From assembly GCF_035083965.1 (NCBI RefSeq), contig NC_089722.1:40752197-40816196 (forward strand): a DNA stretch of 64,000 nucleotides, given 5' to 3'. Below are positions 34,801-45,225 of this stretch, one piece after another. The notes under the pieces are model-generated. The model was given only the letters and a program-made list of their open reading frames with translations, ran no database searches and had not been told where the DNA came from. Numbering within the stretch: position 1 is the stretch's first letter; each line of letters opens with the position of its first letter. The translations under genes were made by a program, and so were the position numbers. The DNA comes from Branchiostoma lanceolatum (taxonomy: Eukaryota; Chordata; Leptocardii; Amphioxiformes; Branchiostomatidae).

Positions 34801-36349
34801 CTTTTGGAAAGTATGTGAAAAAGAATATTGGGGTGAAATGTGAATCGTTATATTGAGATTTTGATCAGCCATCCTAAACGCTGAACGCCGCCATCTTGTC
34901 ACTGTTATACGCGTCCTTCACCTATTTGCTCATTGTTTGTGAGCAAGGAGGCTAAAAATAGCTTTAACCTCTTTGGTCTGAAACAATCAACACCCCATTT
35001 CTGTCATTATGTTGAGCCCAACATACTGTTGGGCGCAACATATTGTTATGTTGAGCCCAACATACTGTTGGGCGCAACATATTGTTTTCTTATGGTTTCT
35101 TTCTCCTGTCAAATCTTGTAATCGACTCAGCTCGGTCGTCCCTGCACCAACTGAGCTGAAATTTGGTATACAGGTAGAGTGGGTAAATACCCTGGGAGGC
35201 TTTTTTAATTTTTTCGATATTGACCTTGAAAGTGATTTTATTGAGGTTTTTCTGACCAAAAACGTACATTTTGGCCTCCTGTGCTCTGGAAATACATCCA
35301 AATGACCTGAAATTTGCTATGGTGGTACATTGAACAAATATTTAAAGAATCCCATTCGCACTTTTGGCATACAACACTTCGAAAAACGATTTTAGAGGGT
35401 GTTTTTGGGAAGAAGATCGGCTATTTTCCTCATATGGGGTCACTGACCTATAGATACACCAAAAAGCAATTACTCAAACAACTGGATATGATTTTGGAAA
35501 CGGTCAGACGTTTCAAGTAGCATCCACTACTTTTCGTCAGTGACTGTGAGTAAGATCAGTTGAACAGTAGGTTTATAACCACGAACTATGAATTGATATG
35601 CAAATAAGGAGAAGACAAATTTTTAGATAGTCCAATAGAAAGCAAATTAGACAACTCAAGACAAGGTTGAAGTAAAAGGGGATAATAGCTCCTATTGTTT
35701 TAATATAGTTGCCTTTCTAGTTCAAAATACTTTATTTTTCAGATACTTGCGTGATTCATATATCAGAAAAAATCTTCACAATAATTCCGATATTTTCCAC
35801 TGAAAACAATAATATCACATGCTTTTAAGTGTTTCCATCACAGTCACATAAAGGTCACATTTATAAACCGGATAGTGTTGGCGACAAATTGCTCCCAATA
35901 GGGGGCCAATATTTGGGACTAGTTCGAAACTAGTTCGTGTCTAGTTCGCGTCCTGTCGCCAGTTGCCTTTCTTTCCTTTTTTTACTTTAAAAAATCGTCA
36001 CTTCAGGTGACAGCGTTAATTGGAAACAACGTGGAAACAAGGCAACAGTGCAAAACAAGTAGGCGAATGTCATTTGCCAACTAGTCGCCAAAAAGCCGTG
36101 GCCGAGTGAGATAGGGTTTTACGTACCAAACGGGGTGTAGTCCAACGCCGTACCGATGAGGAAAAGACCCTTCGGCCCGGGAATCTCATCGAACGGCCGA
36201 GCGTCTGTTTCGATGGCAACGCTCTCTGCTACCCCGGTGCTCTGTGGACGGTAGCCCGGGTTGGTTGTTCTCAGGGCGGCCAGACTTCGTGCACCGCAAA
36301 CACGGAACAAACTCTCTCGCTGTCCGACAACTCTCTGTAGCAAGGACAT
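24569..36349 (-). CDS. Mitochondrial-clan cytochrome P450, CYP-A, ten exons, 529 aa
   Basis: Heme-thiolate monooxygenase, probably in the inner mitochondrial membrane and fed by adrenodoxin. Exons (minus): 36349-36127, 32629-32401, 31718-31519, 30901-30694, 29180-29009, 27831-27665, 26296-26218, 25594-25435, 25254-25211 and 24676-24569 (TAA). The phases equal those of CYP-B and CYP-C. The Arg-rich, acid-poor N-terminus ([20 protein letters not shown]) looks like a mitochondrial presequence; FDEIPGPKG is the proline-rich hinge. I helix: AGAIDTT, where the second Gly of the usual (A/G)Gx(D/E)T(T/S) motif is Ala. K helix: ETHR. Then FKPERWL, and heme loop [10 protein letters not shown] (Cys478) followed by [10 protein letters not shown], as in mitochondrial P450s. 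Exon 5 is one codon longer than in the paralogs. Introns hold SINEs, a 450-bp palindrome, (CT)n and (GT)n tracts. Substrate is unknown; the subfamily cannot be named from sequence alone. Confidence 0.9.
24940..25150 (+). pseudogene. 3' fragment of a non-LTR retrotransposon ORF
   Basis: The frame reads [11 protein letters not shown], stop, [30 protein letters not shown]. This is the common C-terminal pattern GRPRxRWxDxhxxDL...DRxxWRxL of LINE reverse transcriptase proteins, with Trp (TGG) changed to TAG. It is a dead fragment in intron 9 of CYP-A, on the opposite strand to the P450. Confidence 0.6.
25693..25777. mobile_element. TTCGCGG-type MITE, copy 2
   Basis: TACTGTAATTGCAGAAATTA, then CGCGGTGGTTTTATG and an inverted CGTAAAACCACCGCGAACAT, ending at ACAGTA. 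It is in intron 7 of CYP-A. Confidence 0.7.
26745..27090 (+). pseudogene. Probable 3' end of a LINE
   Basis: A frame of about 76 codons reads [20 protein letters not shown], the zinc-ribbon-like pattern (EDExHFLFxCPLY) often found at the C-terminus of non-LTR retrotransposon proteins. It is followed after a stop by a short 3' region with GTGCAATAAAGG. Sense is opposite to CYP-A, in intron 6. Confidence 0.5.
27100..27235. repeat. Dispersed repeat, TATGACCAAAAAGACAAC family
   Basis: It shares TATGACCAAAAAGACAACAA, the following CGAAGCATAAAA, GAATTCGCTGAGCCCTCT and an inverted GCAGCGAGGTCATCAACC end with the element at 42479-42680. Located in intron 6 of CYP-A. Confidence 0.65.
28160..28455 (+). 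mobile_element. tRNA-derived SINE copy
   Basis: tRNA-like head with B box GGGTTCGAATCC, then the family body ATTGTGCCCTTGGCAA and CCCAGGTGTGAATGGGTACC. Located in intron 5 of CYP-A on the opposite strand. The head is not a functional tRNA: no full cloverleaf can be drawn. Confidence 0.7.
28471..28918. repeat. Large palindrome with about 200-bp arms
   Basis: The left arm from CCCCGACCAATCGAACCACG is matched almost base for base by the inverted right arm to CGTGGTTCGATTGGCCGGGG. The loop is about 45 bases (TTTACCTTCTAGTTTATACT and following). No coding capacity. Located in intron 5 of CYP-A, under 100 bases from the exon 5 donor. Confidence 0.9.
29380..29640. repeat. Dispersed repeat, GAATACAACACGG-ended family
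   Basis: It starts ATAGAATACAACACGG and contains GTCATACCCACCCGAAAAAT, TCAATTCCAAC and TCGACAGCC. The same order of blocks occurs at 32790-34235, 43843-44100, 50610-50765 and 60775-61080. Located in intron 4 of CYP-A. Confidence 0.65.
29825..30110 (-). mobile_element. tRNA-derived SINE, near-full copy
   Basis: On the minus strand: A-box-like ATGGCGCAATCGGTAAGG, B box GGATTCGAACCC, body TGCTGTGCCCTTGGGAAAGG, then the second block ending near ATCGAAAAGAGTAGGAG. Intron 4 of CYP-A. Confidence 0.8.
30510..30665 (-). mobile_element. tRNA-derived SINE, head and first body block
   Basis: On the minus strand: TGGCGTAACGGTTAGAGCG (A box) and CCGAGTTCGATACTC (B box), then GTTGTGCCCTTGGGAAAGGC. Located in intron 4 of CYP-A, close to the exon 4 donor. 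Confidence 0.75.
31775..31848 (+). repeat. (CT)n microsatellite
   Basis: About 37 uninterrupted TC units in intron 2 of CYP-A, 57 bases upstream of the exon 3 acceptor. On the transcribed strand it reads (GA)n. Confidence 0.95.
31918..32037. mobile_element. Foldback element, TCTCCAAGCAGA-ended family, copy 3
   Basis: ATTCTCCAAGCAGAGGTTTC, then GATTTGGGG, is inverted as CCCCGATCGAAACCTCTGC and TTGGAGAAT. A second nested inverted pair lies around it (GCCAGGATTTTTTACACTC / GAGTGTAAAAAAATCCTGGC). In intron 2 of CYP-A. Confidence 0.75.
32139..32375 (+). repeat. (GT)n microsatellite in CYP-A intron 2
   Basis: About 235 bases of interrupted GT repeat ending 26 bases from the exon 2 donor. Microsatellites of the same motif sit at the same place in CYP-B (45022-45233) and CYP-C (61473-61590). 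Confidence 0.95.
33110..34235 (+). repeat. Three tandem copies of an about 370-bp dispersed repeat
   Basis: Each copy contains GTGTGATAA, CTTCCATAGAATAT, TGCATTTCGAGCGC, AAAATTCGAATACTGGATTC, TTGTTCGAGGACAC, TTTTCTCGGGTGGGTATGAC and ends GTGATACGGAAT...GTGTTGTATT. Copies start at about 33110, 33490 and 33860 and differ by many substitutions. The array is in intron 1 of CYP-A; part of another copy lies just before it (32790-33000). Confidence 0.8.
34236..36126. other. CYP-A intron 1, left over sequence
   Basis: 34236-34510 resembles intron 1 of CYP-B (46365-46560) and CYP-C (61950-62260): TGCCAAACATCTGCTTGGAG, GAGCTCC, ACTTGAAATGAGGCCAAA. 35009-35086 is a perfect double repeat of a 39-base unit (ATGTTGAGCCCAACATACTG and following). 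The rest shows nothing I can identify. Confidence 0.6.
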
Positions 36350-36360
36350 CTTGACGATCG

Positions 36361-36425
36361 ACTCAACAGGTGTCTGAATGATCTGTAAGGCTGACCTCGA
36401 CAGTTATAAAGTTATAAAGTTATGA
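36361..36425 (-). promoter_or_regulatory. CYP-A proximal promoter candidate
   Basis: The block AACAGGTGTCTGAATGATC, followed by TGTAAGGC, lies 15-45 bases before the ATG. A near-identical block precedes CYP-B (47774-47800) and CYP-C (62711-62739). It includes the E-box CAGGTG. Two TATAA motifs (on the minus strand) follow at about 36403-36420 in CYP-A only. Confidence 0.4.
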
Positions 36426-36429
36426 CGAT

Positions 36430-38930
36430 AAAGATCGGGTGTTGTTTTCGCGTGGTGAGGTATGATGTCGCGATGTGATTGGCCCAGATTTTGTGGCCCG
36501 ACTTTGACGAGCATTCTGAAGACGTGGCCCGACAAAGGTATCATGAGAAGGGTTTACGGAAATAGCTGAACTGTCTACCTGGCCTGTCTACAAAACCCTT
36601 GGCTGTCTACCCTTTTAGGCCACGTATGGGATTCAAAGGAGTCCTGGGAAGTTATTTTGCAATAGATAATAATTTTAAGAAGTAAAAATGAATACTTATT
36701 ACAGTATACGAAAAAGTACCCACTAGTCCCGTGCGCTTCAAAAAAGCATTCAGTATTCTACTAAATTCCCCAGGTGATCCTCTATTTTCAAAATAATGAA
36801 ATTAAACAACCTCAGCCTATGCCTGAATACAACGTACTTGACAAGGCCTGACAAAAGTAAGGTTGCACAAAGAATGTCATGGGGGCTAGGAACATTGTCT
36901 TGCTATATGTTCCTTTATATCTTAGTAACAACTGGCCTTCTGATTGTGCTTAGCCCCCCTCATTTATGCCAAAAAAATTCACGATGAAGGAAGTGGGTAT
37001 ATATGTACGTATAGGGAATACATGGGTAGGGTCTGTACGGATTTAGTGAGTTACATATTATTTCACAAAACACACCTTGTGTAATTCACCACCAGCGGAA
37101 TTCTGTAAAAAGTCAGCTGATTATTTATTCATTGATACATGATTTAGTGGAAAAGAACACTCCCTCCTGGAGTGGACTCCTTTAAAGAAAAGAAAAGAAC
37201 AAGAAGAAAGAACTGGGAATTCCAGATGTGCAAGGACTGGATGGAAGACACAGCACCTAGTGTTGCATTTCACTTTGTGTAATCGCCGACGTTAAAACAA
37301 TACATACTATTTTGTTTACTACCTTTAGATATTACCAGGTGAATTCCCTATTTAGCCAATAAAATCACATCAAGGACGTCATAATTTCGTCATATTACGT
37401 CATAACGTCACCAAAATTCTAGGAATTATAAAACTTTACATAACCATCACTCCCTACAAATTTGGGAATGATACATCACACCGTTCAGAAGTTATGAGGC
37501 TGGGGCCGAATGAGTCCCCTCCCCCGTCCCAGATATCCCAAAAAAGCCCAGTCTGGATAGGGTCAGTGGCAGTACCCTGTATACCCTGTATATCCTGTGT
37601 TACGAGTTCTACGATTGTGTGGCAAAACATTATCCGACTATATCGACTGACCTCATTCTTCAACCCACCCCATCCCGGGGGTCGTTTAATAACACGCCAG
37701 CCTTTAATAACACGCTAGCCGAGATCGTTGGCACTTCACGAACGTGGCTTTCTTGCGGCGAGTCTTGTTTTCCATTGGTCGTTCTTGTAGTTCCGGGCCC
37801 GGAAAATTAATGAATAAATAAATATTCAATTTCGTGTATCAGGCCTTCCATTCCTGGTAAGAAGCCATACCACAACAGCAATAGTTTCACGGACTACCCT
37901 TCTGTACGACACGGCGGTAGCACGCTATAGAAATACCCTCAGAACAAGGCGTTCCCAGCAATAAAACAACTCAAGCTGGAGATTTGGACCAGATTTTAGC
38001 TCAGAAATCCGAATGGTTCTTGGGATATCGCCAACTTTGCACTTTGGCGCCCTGCATAGGTGTAGGCCCCGTACACGGCCTATCTGAGGGGCGGTTTAGT
38101 GGTCTCGCTATCTGGACAAATTTACTATTCTGGTTAATTTTTTGTTCTGAAAAGCGTTCATCGGTTCATAACGTTCTGAGTCATTTAGAGTCGGGTTTAG
38201 GTTTAGTTGCGCCAGAAAAAGGGGGGGGGGGGAGACGTGTCTCTGACCAATGCCACTTCCACGCCAAGTCCCATAGTTTCAGAATAGGGAGGCGCTTATA
38301 GTGACCGTTGCCATGGATACGACAGTTTGACGGTGAAAACAACTGGTGCATTCCAAGCGAACCAACGCCAATGGTTGATATAGCATGCAAATTCGGTGGT
38401 ATATAACGTCGTTGGCCCGTTTTTGGCCAATTCCCGATGTGGTTCAAGGTAGTAGAACACAGTTTTCGGCCTATGGGGGTTTCTATATAGTTAAGGACCA
38501 CGAAGTGACCGACATCGACGTGAATAAAATAATAATAGTAGGGTACCCTACAAAATCACGACGAACCAATATGTTGAAGTCGAAGATACGATCTACAAAA
38601 TAACTGACAACCAAAACAAGTTATAGTTTTTTAACAATGTGACGGCCACTATGATATGGGGTCATGCGGGGTCATGCGGGGTCATGCGGAAGTGAAGCCG
38701 ACTCACCCGGGCAGGCAGCTGCGCATTTATACGCCGAATGGGAAAACTTTACAATCTCATCCCTACGATCTAAAAGCCCACTTATTATACTACCATATAG
38801 TAAAGGTTATGCCTCGCTGGCATTCACGTCAACGTTTTTACATACGGTTCAACATTTAGGGCGCACTATTCTCTTACCGCTACGTCACAGACTCCGGGGG
38901 TCGCGGCGAAATACTGTGTGCTCATACCTT
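36430..38930. other. Intergenic DNA between CYP-A and CYP-B
   Basis: No gene seen. It contains a 12-G run near 38220 and three copies of GGGGTCATGCG near 38656-38688. Open frames here are short and unlike known proteins. Confidence 0.5.
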
Positions 38931-38937
38931 AAAGTCC

Positions 38938-39433
38938 ACTCGAGTCGTCGATTCGAGTACGCATGTGCAGTGTAGAAGGCGAAGGCCGTTGGCTCGTAAA
39001 CAGTTCTTATCTCTACCTGTGTCTATTGGCATAACAATGCCCAGACGGGTTTTGTTTACCGTTCAGAGGCCTTCACCCTTACCCACTGACCCAGACCTTT
39101 CACATTGCACCCTGGGTTCCAGACTGTTTATGGGGCCTTTTAGCCGGTTCCCTTTGGCCGGTACCTTGTAGTCAGTTCATTCGGCGGCACAGAGACCCCA
39201 GCCCGCAGAACCCTAATTAGCGCACCGGGGGGATTTCTAGCCGGGGAGTTTGACCGGCCCTACCAACAGTAAAAGGGGCGCGGTTCACTCCCACGGGCTC
39301 AACTCTCCGGAGCGTTGATTAACACCGACTGTTCTTGGGCCACCGAAGGAAATCGCTAGCGACCCGGTACTAGTCTGGCGCCCAGGGTAACATTGCACAT
39401 GCGTACTCGAATCTACGAGTGGGCTTACTATAA
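38938..39433. mobile_element. Palindromic element carrying an inserted transposon
   Basis: CCACTCGAGTCGTCGATTCG, then AGTACGCATGTGCAGTG, at the left is inverted at the right as CACATGCGTACTCGAATC and TACGAGTGGG. Between them lies the transposon at 39109-39389. I read this as a nested insertion. Confidence 0.55.
39109..39389. mobile_element. Non-autonomous DNA transposon, ACCCTGGG...CCAGAC ends, copy 2
   Basis: Inverted orientation relative to 23659-23908 and alignable along its length (GCTAGCGACCCGGTACTAGT, TTCTAGCCGG, CAGAGACCCCAGCCCGCAGA). ACATTGC(A) lies on both sides as a 7-8 bp target duplication. Confidence 0.8.
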
Positions 39434-39535
39434 ATGCAGAAATGTTCGCGGTGGTTCAATTTATGTTCGCGGTTTTCGTTTTTTTCGCTCTTCGGAATTC
39501 AGCGCGAACTTAAAACCACCGCGAAAATGTTTGCC
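39426..39535. mobile_element. TTCGCGG-type MITE, copy 3
   Basis: TACTATAAATGCAGAAATG, TTCGCGGTGG and an inverted AAAACCACCGCGAAAATG. Downstream of CYP-B. Confidence 0.65.
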
Positions 39536-39699
39536 AACCTACTAGCAAGGTCATCGTCAGGTAGGACAAAGGCCGAGTTCGGACTGAACCATTATTGACG
39601 CGAAAGTTAGGCGTGGTCTAAAACTGATCAGACTGCTCCCAACGTGCCGGTGAATTTGGTTGGCTAGCGGTCGGGGGGCAAGGTCACGGATGTGTAACT

Positions 39700-40565
39700 A
39701 GGGCTATATGTTGATTAGGATGGTTAATGTTTTACCGCTATTGGTTTGTATGCCGCTTATCGAATGATCACGTAGAGTAAAAAACAAATAGTAATTGATA
39801 ATGAGTGAATTGAACTTTTTGCTATCTACTTGCCTCTTTGTTTTATTTGCTTGTTTATTGCAGTTTACGGGATATGCAATTGAACAAACTATTTCCTTTG
39901 CATGTCGATGATAACGTGATCGTAGCCCAAAAGCAAAGAAACAAACATTGACAAACATACATCGCTGCATCAGGCACTTCTTGTTTTTACTATTGCTAAA
40001 CTTCTATTCACACCCTTCACGTTATAACCAATCATACGATTAAAACCATATCTGTATGTAATCAGTTTGTATGATAATGTATGCGATTATATCTATGGAG
40101 CGCAATTCACAATACCATAACGGGAGGGTCCATATAGTAACTAAGGGAGGACGAATGTCACTTTTTATTGCATGTGCGAAAATCTTTATATGCGCAGCTC
40201 ACCAAATACATGTCTATCATCTTAACTTATATACAAAGATTTCTCTGAAATGATTCAAATAGCAAATTCAAAAATATAGTGATGTATGATAATCTCTACG
40301 TTGCTCTTATATGAAAATATAAGAGACTAATGCCTTAATTTTAGAAATTTCACCAATATTGTAAAAATACATTGTCTTTCCGTACAGCTTGTACTTTGTC
40401 AAGTATAAAGCATTTGCTTTTAACTTCTCATTAAAACCAGTGCGGTCAGATTAATTTTATGCTATAAATATGTAGTTTTATGATTCTTTGTTGATATGTG
40501 TTGGCAATTAGACACAATGTATAATGTAACCATGGGTAATATTGTTTGCTTAGTAAAACTTGTGT
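39700..40565. repeat. Paralogous 3' flank of CYP-B
   Basis: This block matches 48000-49330 (CYP-C 3' flank) and 63345-64000. Shared features: ATAATGAGTGAATTGAACTT, GTAGCCCAAAAGCAAA, CACGTTATAACCAAT, TTTCTCTGAAATGATTCAAA and GTGTTGGCAAT. It marks the boundary of the tandem duplication unit. Confidence 0.75.
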
Positions 40566-43500
40566 TTAAACTCTTTTACGGAAGACGAAGTTGTCCCTGT
40601 CCGGAGCTTGTATCATCCTGTTCACCTGTTTCATGTCTTCTCCCGACCATCCAACGTGGAAGTTCTGAACAATCTACATTGAAAAATATCATCATCATCA
40701 TCATCAACATCATTATTATCATCATCATCATCGTCATCAATTACGTATACGGTATGGTTGAAACGAAGGAATTCCGGAAAGGAACTGAAAAGGTTTTACG
40801 TTTTGTAACAGTGCACCCCAAAAATGGTGTAATGAGACGCAAAATGGACAAGAAATAAAAGATAGAACAGTACAACATACAAATTATACACGTACACTTT
40901 TGTATAAAATACTTCGGCTCGTCTCATTTAAGTACAAAAGAAATTCATCATAACGAGAGGTCTATATGATGTCGATGTATTTATACTGCAAAAAGGTCAA
41001 CTGAACAAGAGTCAAAAATGGAAAACAAAGTTTGTAGTATTCTATCACAAGGAGGTTAAAGAATATTTTATTGATGTCATTGATTTTACCTTCAACGCTA
41101 GTGCATGTTCTCATTCAAATGTACACATTTTTTAACTTCCGTTACCGTTTGAAGTAAGACGTTTAGTAAGCAAGAATAATTTTAAGTCGTCATAAAAACG
41201 ACAGTTTGGCACCCTATATGTCGCAAATCTTAATGTCAAGAACGTCTTATTTTCAAACGATAACGGAAATTACAAAACCTGCACATTTAAAGGAGAACGA
41301 GAGTTAACCCTTCAAAGGCAAAGTAACCTACCCTGATCAACCCGAGATGTAGTTCTTGTTCTGCAAAACGCCGGCCTGCGGAGGAAATCAATAATAACAA
41401 AATAAACACGATACCAAATAAAATGACTAAAAACAAATGCCCAATTAAGCGCACATTTAGAAAATTGAAAAATTCAATCCAGGATAAAATTCACTTAAAT
41501 CCAGGAAGACTTCCAGGAAAGTCCTACCGATGCACATCCTCGGTCCGTAGCCGAACGGCAGCAGGGTGAACGGTTGGACGCCGCTCGACTCGTCATCACG
41601 GAGCCATCTTTCCGGTTTGAAGACTTCCGGTTCCGGATAGTATTCCGGAAGAGAGCTGATGACGTCGTGAGCCATTAAGATCGTTGTCTGAAGGAAATTT
41701 CAAGGTATGACTTGACTTATGTATAGAAGAAAAGTATTTGGTACATTATCAATATACACGTGGGGTCGTGTGGCGTAACGGCAGGGTGTTCGGCCCAGAA
41801 CCAAGAGGTCCCGAGTTTGAATCCCCCTGACGCCACCGATGTTGTGCCCTTGGCAAAGGCATATCGCCACTTCGCCCAGGTGTCTAAAATGGGACTGTTG
41901 TTAGCTGGACGTGGCAATGTTAATACAACTTGAGTGCAGTGCCACGTCGTCCTTGTCTGTCAAAAACCGAAGTAAAAGAAATGCACACCGCACATTTTGC
42001 TTAAAATTCCACAACATGTGCTGTTTGTGCCTTGTTGAAGTTGTGTTTTATAGTACTTCCTGCAAGGATGCTACATTCGGGATAATGTAACTGAGGAAGT
42101 CCATGGTTAGTCCATAGGGGACCGGAAGATGATTTCCATAGATTTTTCCCGAAATCGTCGAAATACAGTTCAGCTCCCGACACTATTTACATACCTTCGC
42201 AGGGACGACGTATCCTGACAACACGACGTCTCGGTCCAGTTTTCTCACGTTGCTAGTAGCAGTTGGAAAAAGCCTGAAAATTTCGAGAAGATTAAGGTAA
42301 AGATGTTATTCGTTTCTCATAAACTTCGTAGGAATGTCATATACTTCGTGCAAGACACCTTAAAGAAGGCCCGGTGAGTAGCTAGGCCTTCAACGGCGCA
42401 TCTCTTCTTTCGATATAAACCACACAAGTCAAAAACTTTCACTTTAGCGAGGACTTTAGCGGATATTTTACTGGACGTGCGGTACGTTGGTGACCTCGCT
42501 GCGACCTGAGTTGGATTTTTGTTACCAATGACTTCATCATGGGAATACCATCCAAATGTGTATGACTAAAAAGACAACGAAACACACGAAGCGTAAATTA
42601 AAGTTTCTTTCCTTTTCGATGAAATTCGTTGAGCCCTCTGTTGAATTGCTCAGTTGCAGTGAGCTCACAAACGTGCCCGCGTCCAAAGGGATACCTGTTT
42701 AATATTCCTGTTACAAGAAGCAAGATTTATGAAGGTTGTAAAGCCTAAACGTACCTGAAAGTTTCTTTCACCACAGCACGAAGGTAGCGCATCTTGTTCA
42801 GCATCTTATCGTCCACAGGCTGTCCGGCTGGAACCACCTCCATGATCTCTTGGTAAAGTTTCTCCTGAGCTTCGGGATTTTTCGCCAGGCAGAAGAGGTT
42901 AAACATCAAGGTGTTCCCTGTCTGAAATAGATTTGAAAATAGATAAAGGTATGAATGAAGAGAGTTTATGCAATCTCTACCAGTAGATTGTCGATTGTGC
43001 CAGATCGCGATCTCTACCGGTAAAATGTTGATTGTGCCAGATCGCAATCTCTACCGGTAAAATGTTGATTGTGCCAGATCGCGATCTCTACCGGTAAAAT
43101 GTTGATTGTGCCAGATCGCGATCTCTACCGGTAAAATGTTGATTGTGCCAGATTGCGATCTCTACCGGTAAAATGTTGATTGTGCCAGATCGCGATCTCT
43201 ACCAGTAAAATGTTGATTGTGCCAGATCGCGATCTCTACCGGTAGAATGTCTATTGTGCCAGATCGTGATCTCTACCGGTAAAATGTTGATTGTGCCAGA
43301 TCGCGATCTCTACCGGTAAAATGTTGATTGTGCCAGATCGCGATCTCTACCGGTAAAATGTCGATTGCGCCAGATCGCGATCTCTACCGGTAAAATGTCG
43401 ATTGCGCCAGATCGCGATCTCAACCCGAATATTAGAGTATATACCGTGTCGATCCCGGCAGCCAGGAGGGTCACCGCCATTAGCATGGCCTCCTCGAACG

Positions 43501-45176
43501 TGACGTCATTCCTGGACAAGAGGCTCTGGAGGAAGTCCGTGTCCGACTCGGTCGGTGTCCCTTCTTCGGCTGCACTTTTAACAAGCTTCTCCTTCAGCAA
43601 CTTTGCAGCAACACTGAAATTATAATTAGATAGCCATTCATATGAATGACAACAAAAGGGGGAAGTTGGAATGATTTGACTGAAAAATATTATAAAATCA
43701 TCATATTGATAGCTGCTGTAGAATATGTATGCCATGGATTTTTTTTCTAATATCTATGAAGGCCCTGAGAATTTACCGGAAATCACAACTCCCCTGGCTT
43801 TGAGGTTTGTCTTGTTTTGTATTTATGCCATTGTGTCATTCAAGCCCTAATAATACACACATATCAAAGCGAAATACGCGCCAGAAGCTCAGAGAATGAA
43901 CATAGATTCCAACTTCAGAATCCGGTATTCAAAATTTCAACATCGGCATAACCGGCAACATGTGGAGCGCGTCCGAATCATTGGATGAAAACCCTAAGGC
44001 TTGCAAAACGACTTTTAAGGCCAGGCAACACGGTAAAATGTAGACGGGTCCGGAAAAACGTTATCGAACGTTATCCCGGCCCAGATATGGCATAAAGACT
44101 ATTACTCACAAGTGCCATTGGTCCATGGCCTTCTCGAACTTCCTCCACGTCGGTGTACTGATGTACTTGTAAAGACCGACTCCTGACAGCTCCAGCTTGA
44201 CCAGGTTTCTGAAGAAGTTGTTGACCCCGTCGATCATCAGCTGTGCGTCAGAACCCGGTTCAAGGTCATCCAAGGTCAGACAGCCGAGCCGCTTGTCCAG
44301 CACAACCACGCTGATCGCTGGCATAGATCGGCAAGATGTAAAATGAGATGGAAAACTAGAAAGGCATCATTTGCAAGCAAGTACAACATATTTCACTCCA
44401 TTGCCCTCCCATGCAAAAGTGGACTCTTTCAAGACCACCCCTGTGCAAAAAAAAGAGCATTGCAAAAATGATTTAGGTCCAAAGTAGAACGTTTGAAAAT
44501 TTATTCCAATCCGAAATAGAGTTTTCCCAAATTCGACCCTATACGAAATTGCCTTACGTGCGGTATGGAGTGAAATATGAAAATGATAGTTAAACATCAA
44601 AGAGTTGAAATGCTCCAAACAGCCGGCCCGAAACCTGCCAAGACGAGCTGCCTTGCGAAGAACATTCTTTTCATACTCACACTCTAGCGCCCATCTGTAC
44701 ACGTAGTTGATGAAGTTGTGAACTTGCCCTCCACTCTCTTCCTTCTCTGTCAGAGCCCTGATGACGTCAACCAAGTCCCTGCTGACGTCATCCTGCAGGG
44801 AGGCGTACGCACCGACAGTCTTGGGCCGCATAATTTCTTTCTGAACCGAGCTGCGCACGCGCTGCCACTCTTCCCCGTTTCTGAGAAATAGATAAAGAAA
44901 GAAAGAAATACAAAACCCGAGTTTGTTAATTCATTTCTGCAATGTCTCAATCTAAGTCATATTATTTTAGTTTGTCAAAACAATCGGAAACGACGATGAG
45001 TCACGATGAAAACATGACCACATACACACACACACCGTAAACACACAGACAAACACACACACAGATACGCAGTAAACACACAGGCAGACAAACACCGAAA
45101 AAAAAAACACAGACGGACACACACACACACATGCTGACCCCGTGTGTGTAAGTGTGTGTTTGTGTGTGTGTGTCTT

Positions 45177-45225
<49 letters not shown>

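Noticed and set aside
24569-36349. CYP-A as a pseudogene
   Set aside because: Exons first looked scattered and truncated, but all ten join in phase with consensus-like splice sites and no stop.
42966-43426. CRISPR-like array
   Set aside because: The repeats are directly head to tail with no unique spacers, in an animal intron; it is a minisatellite.
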